From Mucilaginibacter sp. (GTDB taxonomy: Bacteria; Bacteroidota; Bacteroidia; Sphingobacteriales; Sphingobacteriaceae), in contig JAICXZ010000291.1 of the NCBI GenBank assembly GCA_025934475.1, positions 1 to 5,304 of the forward strand: DNA of 5,304 nucleotides. Reading direction: 5' to 3'. Shown here in pieces: positions 4,928 to 5,304 of the stretch. Positions within the stretch are counted from its first letter, which is position 1; the number at the start of each line of letters is the position of its first letter. Under the pieces are notes generated by a model, which searched no databases, was not told the origin of the DNA, and saw nothing but the letters and a program-made list of their open reading frames with translations. A program made the position numbers and the translations under genes.

Positions 4928-5304
4928 CTAAATTTCTTTTTCAAGCACCATAAGTTCTATATGCTCCTTCGGTATGCCAAATTTTTTGGTGTCGTGGAAT
5001 GGTTCTCGTTTGCCGGTATCGATGTATCCCCGGCGTTTGTACCATTCGATAAGCTCGGCGCGGGTGGTGATAACGGTCATAAAAATCGTTTCACAATCGA
5101 GTTTGGCAGCCGATACCTCTGCCTGATGTAATAACTGGCGACCAATACCGTTAGCCTGTAATGTTGGCGAAACGGTAAGCATCCCCAGGTAAAGTCTCCT
5201 TCCCTCCCGCTTTTGCAGATATACACATGCAATTATTTTTCCTTCGCCGTTGGTATATTTCAGGATGGTGGTGTCTCCCGCTTCAAGATACTCGGCCATT
5301 GTAG
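4928..5304 (-). CDS. GNAT-family N-acetyltransferase, N-terminus probably outside the window
   Basis: The frame is open to the right edge. The ATG at 5299 would give 123 aa, but MAEYLEAGDTTILKYT reads like the middle of a GNAT domain, because the usual first strand, helices 1-2 and about 40-50 residues are absent. The codon before it (ACA) is also open, so the true start is most likely beyond 5304. Counting from Met at 5299, LGMLTVSP (38-45) is the beta4 strand, QANGIGRQLL (48-57) is the Q/RxxGxG/A acetyl-CoA pyrophosphate-binding loop, and IEWYKRRGYIDTGKREPF (84-101) is motif B with the typical Tyr. The product would transfer an acetyl group from acetyl-CoA to an amine; the substrate is unknown. 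The stop codon abuts the hairpin at 4890-4927. Confidence 0.85.
   Translation of the reverse strand, partial: TMAEYLEAGDTTILKYTNGEGKIIACVYLQKREGRRLYLGMLTVSPTLQANGIGRQLLHQAEVSAAKLDCETIFMTVITTRAELIEWYKRRGYIDTGKREPFHDTKKFGIPKEHIELMVLEKEI

Overview
The window looks like chromosomal DNA of a Bacteroidota bacterium, most likely of the Sphingobacteriaceae (Mucilaginibacter/Pedobacter type). The support is a lipoprotein ending its signal peptide in ...SCKKD, a PD40 beta-propeller exported protein of a type common in that phylum, general lack of Shine-Dalgarno sequences, and promoter-like TTG-N(20-23)-TAnnTTTG/TTAG elements that fit the Bacteroidota primary sigma factor. The genus is an inference. No tRNA, rRNA, CRISPR array, transposase or phage gene is visible.

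Layout from left to right. (1) On the minus strand, 1-416, is the N-terminal part of an exported PD40/WD40-like propeller protein. It runs off the left edge and has a good promoter at 451-481. (2) Divergent from it, after a 214-bp control region, is 631-1890 (+). This encodes a predicted single-pass membrane protein with a small HTH-like N-terminal domain, a Pro/Ala linker, one transmembrane helix, a PKD-like segment and a C-terminal lectin/ConA-like beta domain, which is the layout of a membrane-tethered one-component regulator. (3) A YCII-family protein, 1907-2251 (+), follows after 16 bp and is probably co-transcribed. (4) A long imperfect inverted repeat of dispersed-repeat type lies at 2259-2359 between convergent genes. 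(5) A DUF1493-like small protein, 2376-2735 (-), has the only textbook Shine-Dalgarno in the window. (6) A strong intrinsic terminator at 2840-2875 serves the next gene. (7) A pepsin-like, two-lobed aspartic protease lipoprotein is at 2896-4017 (-). (8) A divergent control region of about 160 bp carries a perfect 8-bp-arm palindrome at the predicted protease transcription start. (9) A HAD-superfamily hydrolase is at 4179-4871 (+). (10) A 17-bp-arm hairpin at 4890-4927 lies between convergent genes. (11) A GNAT acetyltransferase on the minus strand, 4928 to the right edge, is probably cut at its N-terminus.

Most of these genes look like separate transcription units and do not form one pathway. 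The two most interesting parts are the divergent pair of a membrane-bound putative regulator and an exported PD40 protein, which may be a sensor and its target, and the pepsin-type lipoprotein protease with its own operator-like palindrome. The HAD, GNAT, YCII and DUF1493 genes look like ordinary accessory metabolism or unknown-function genes.
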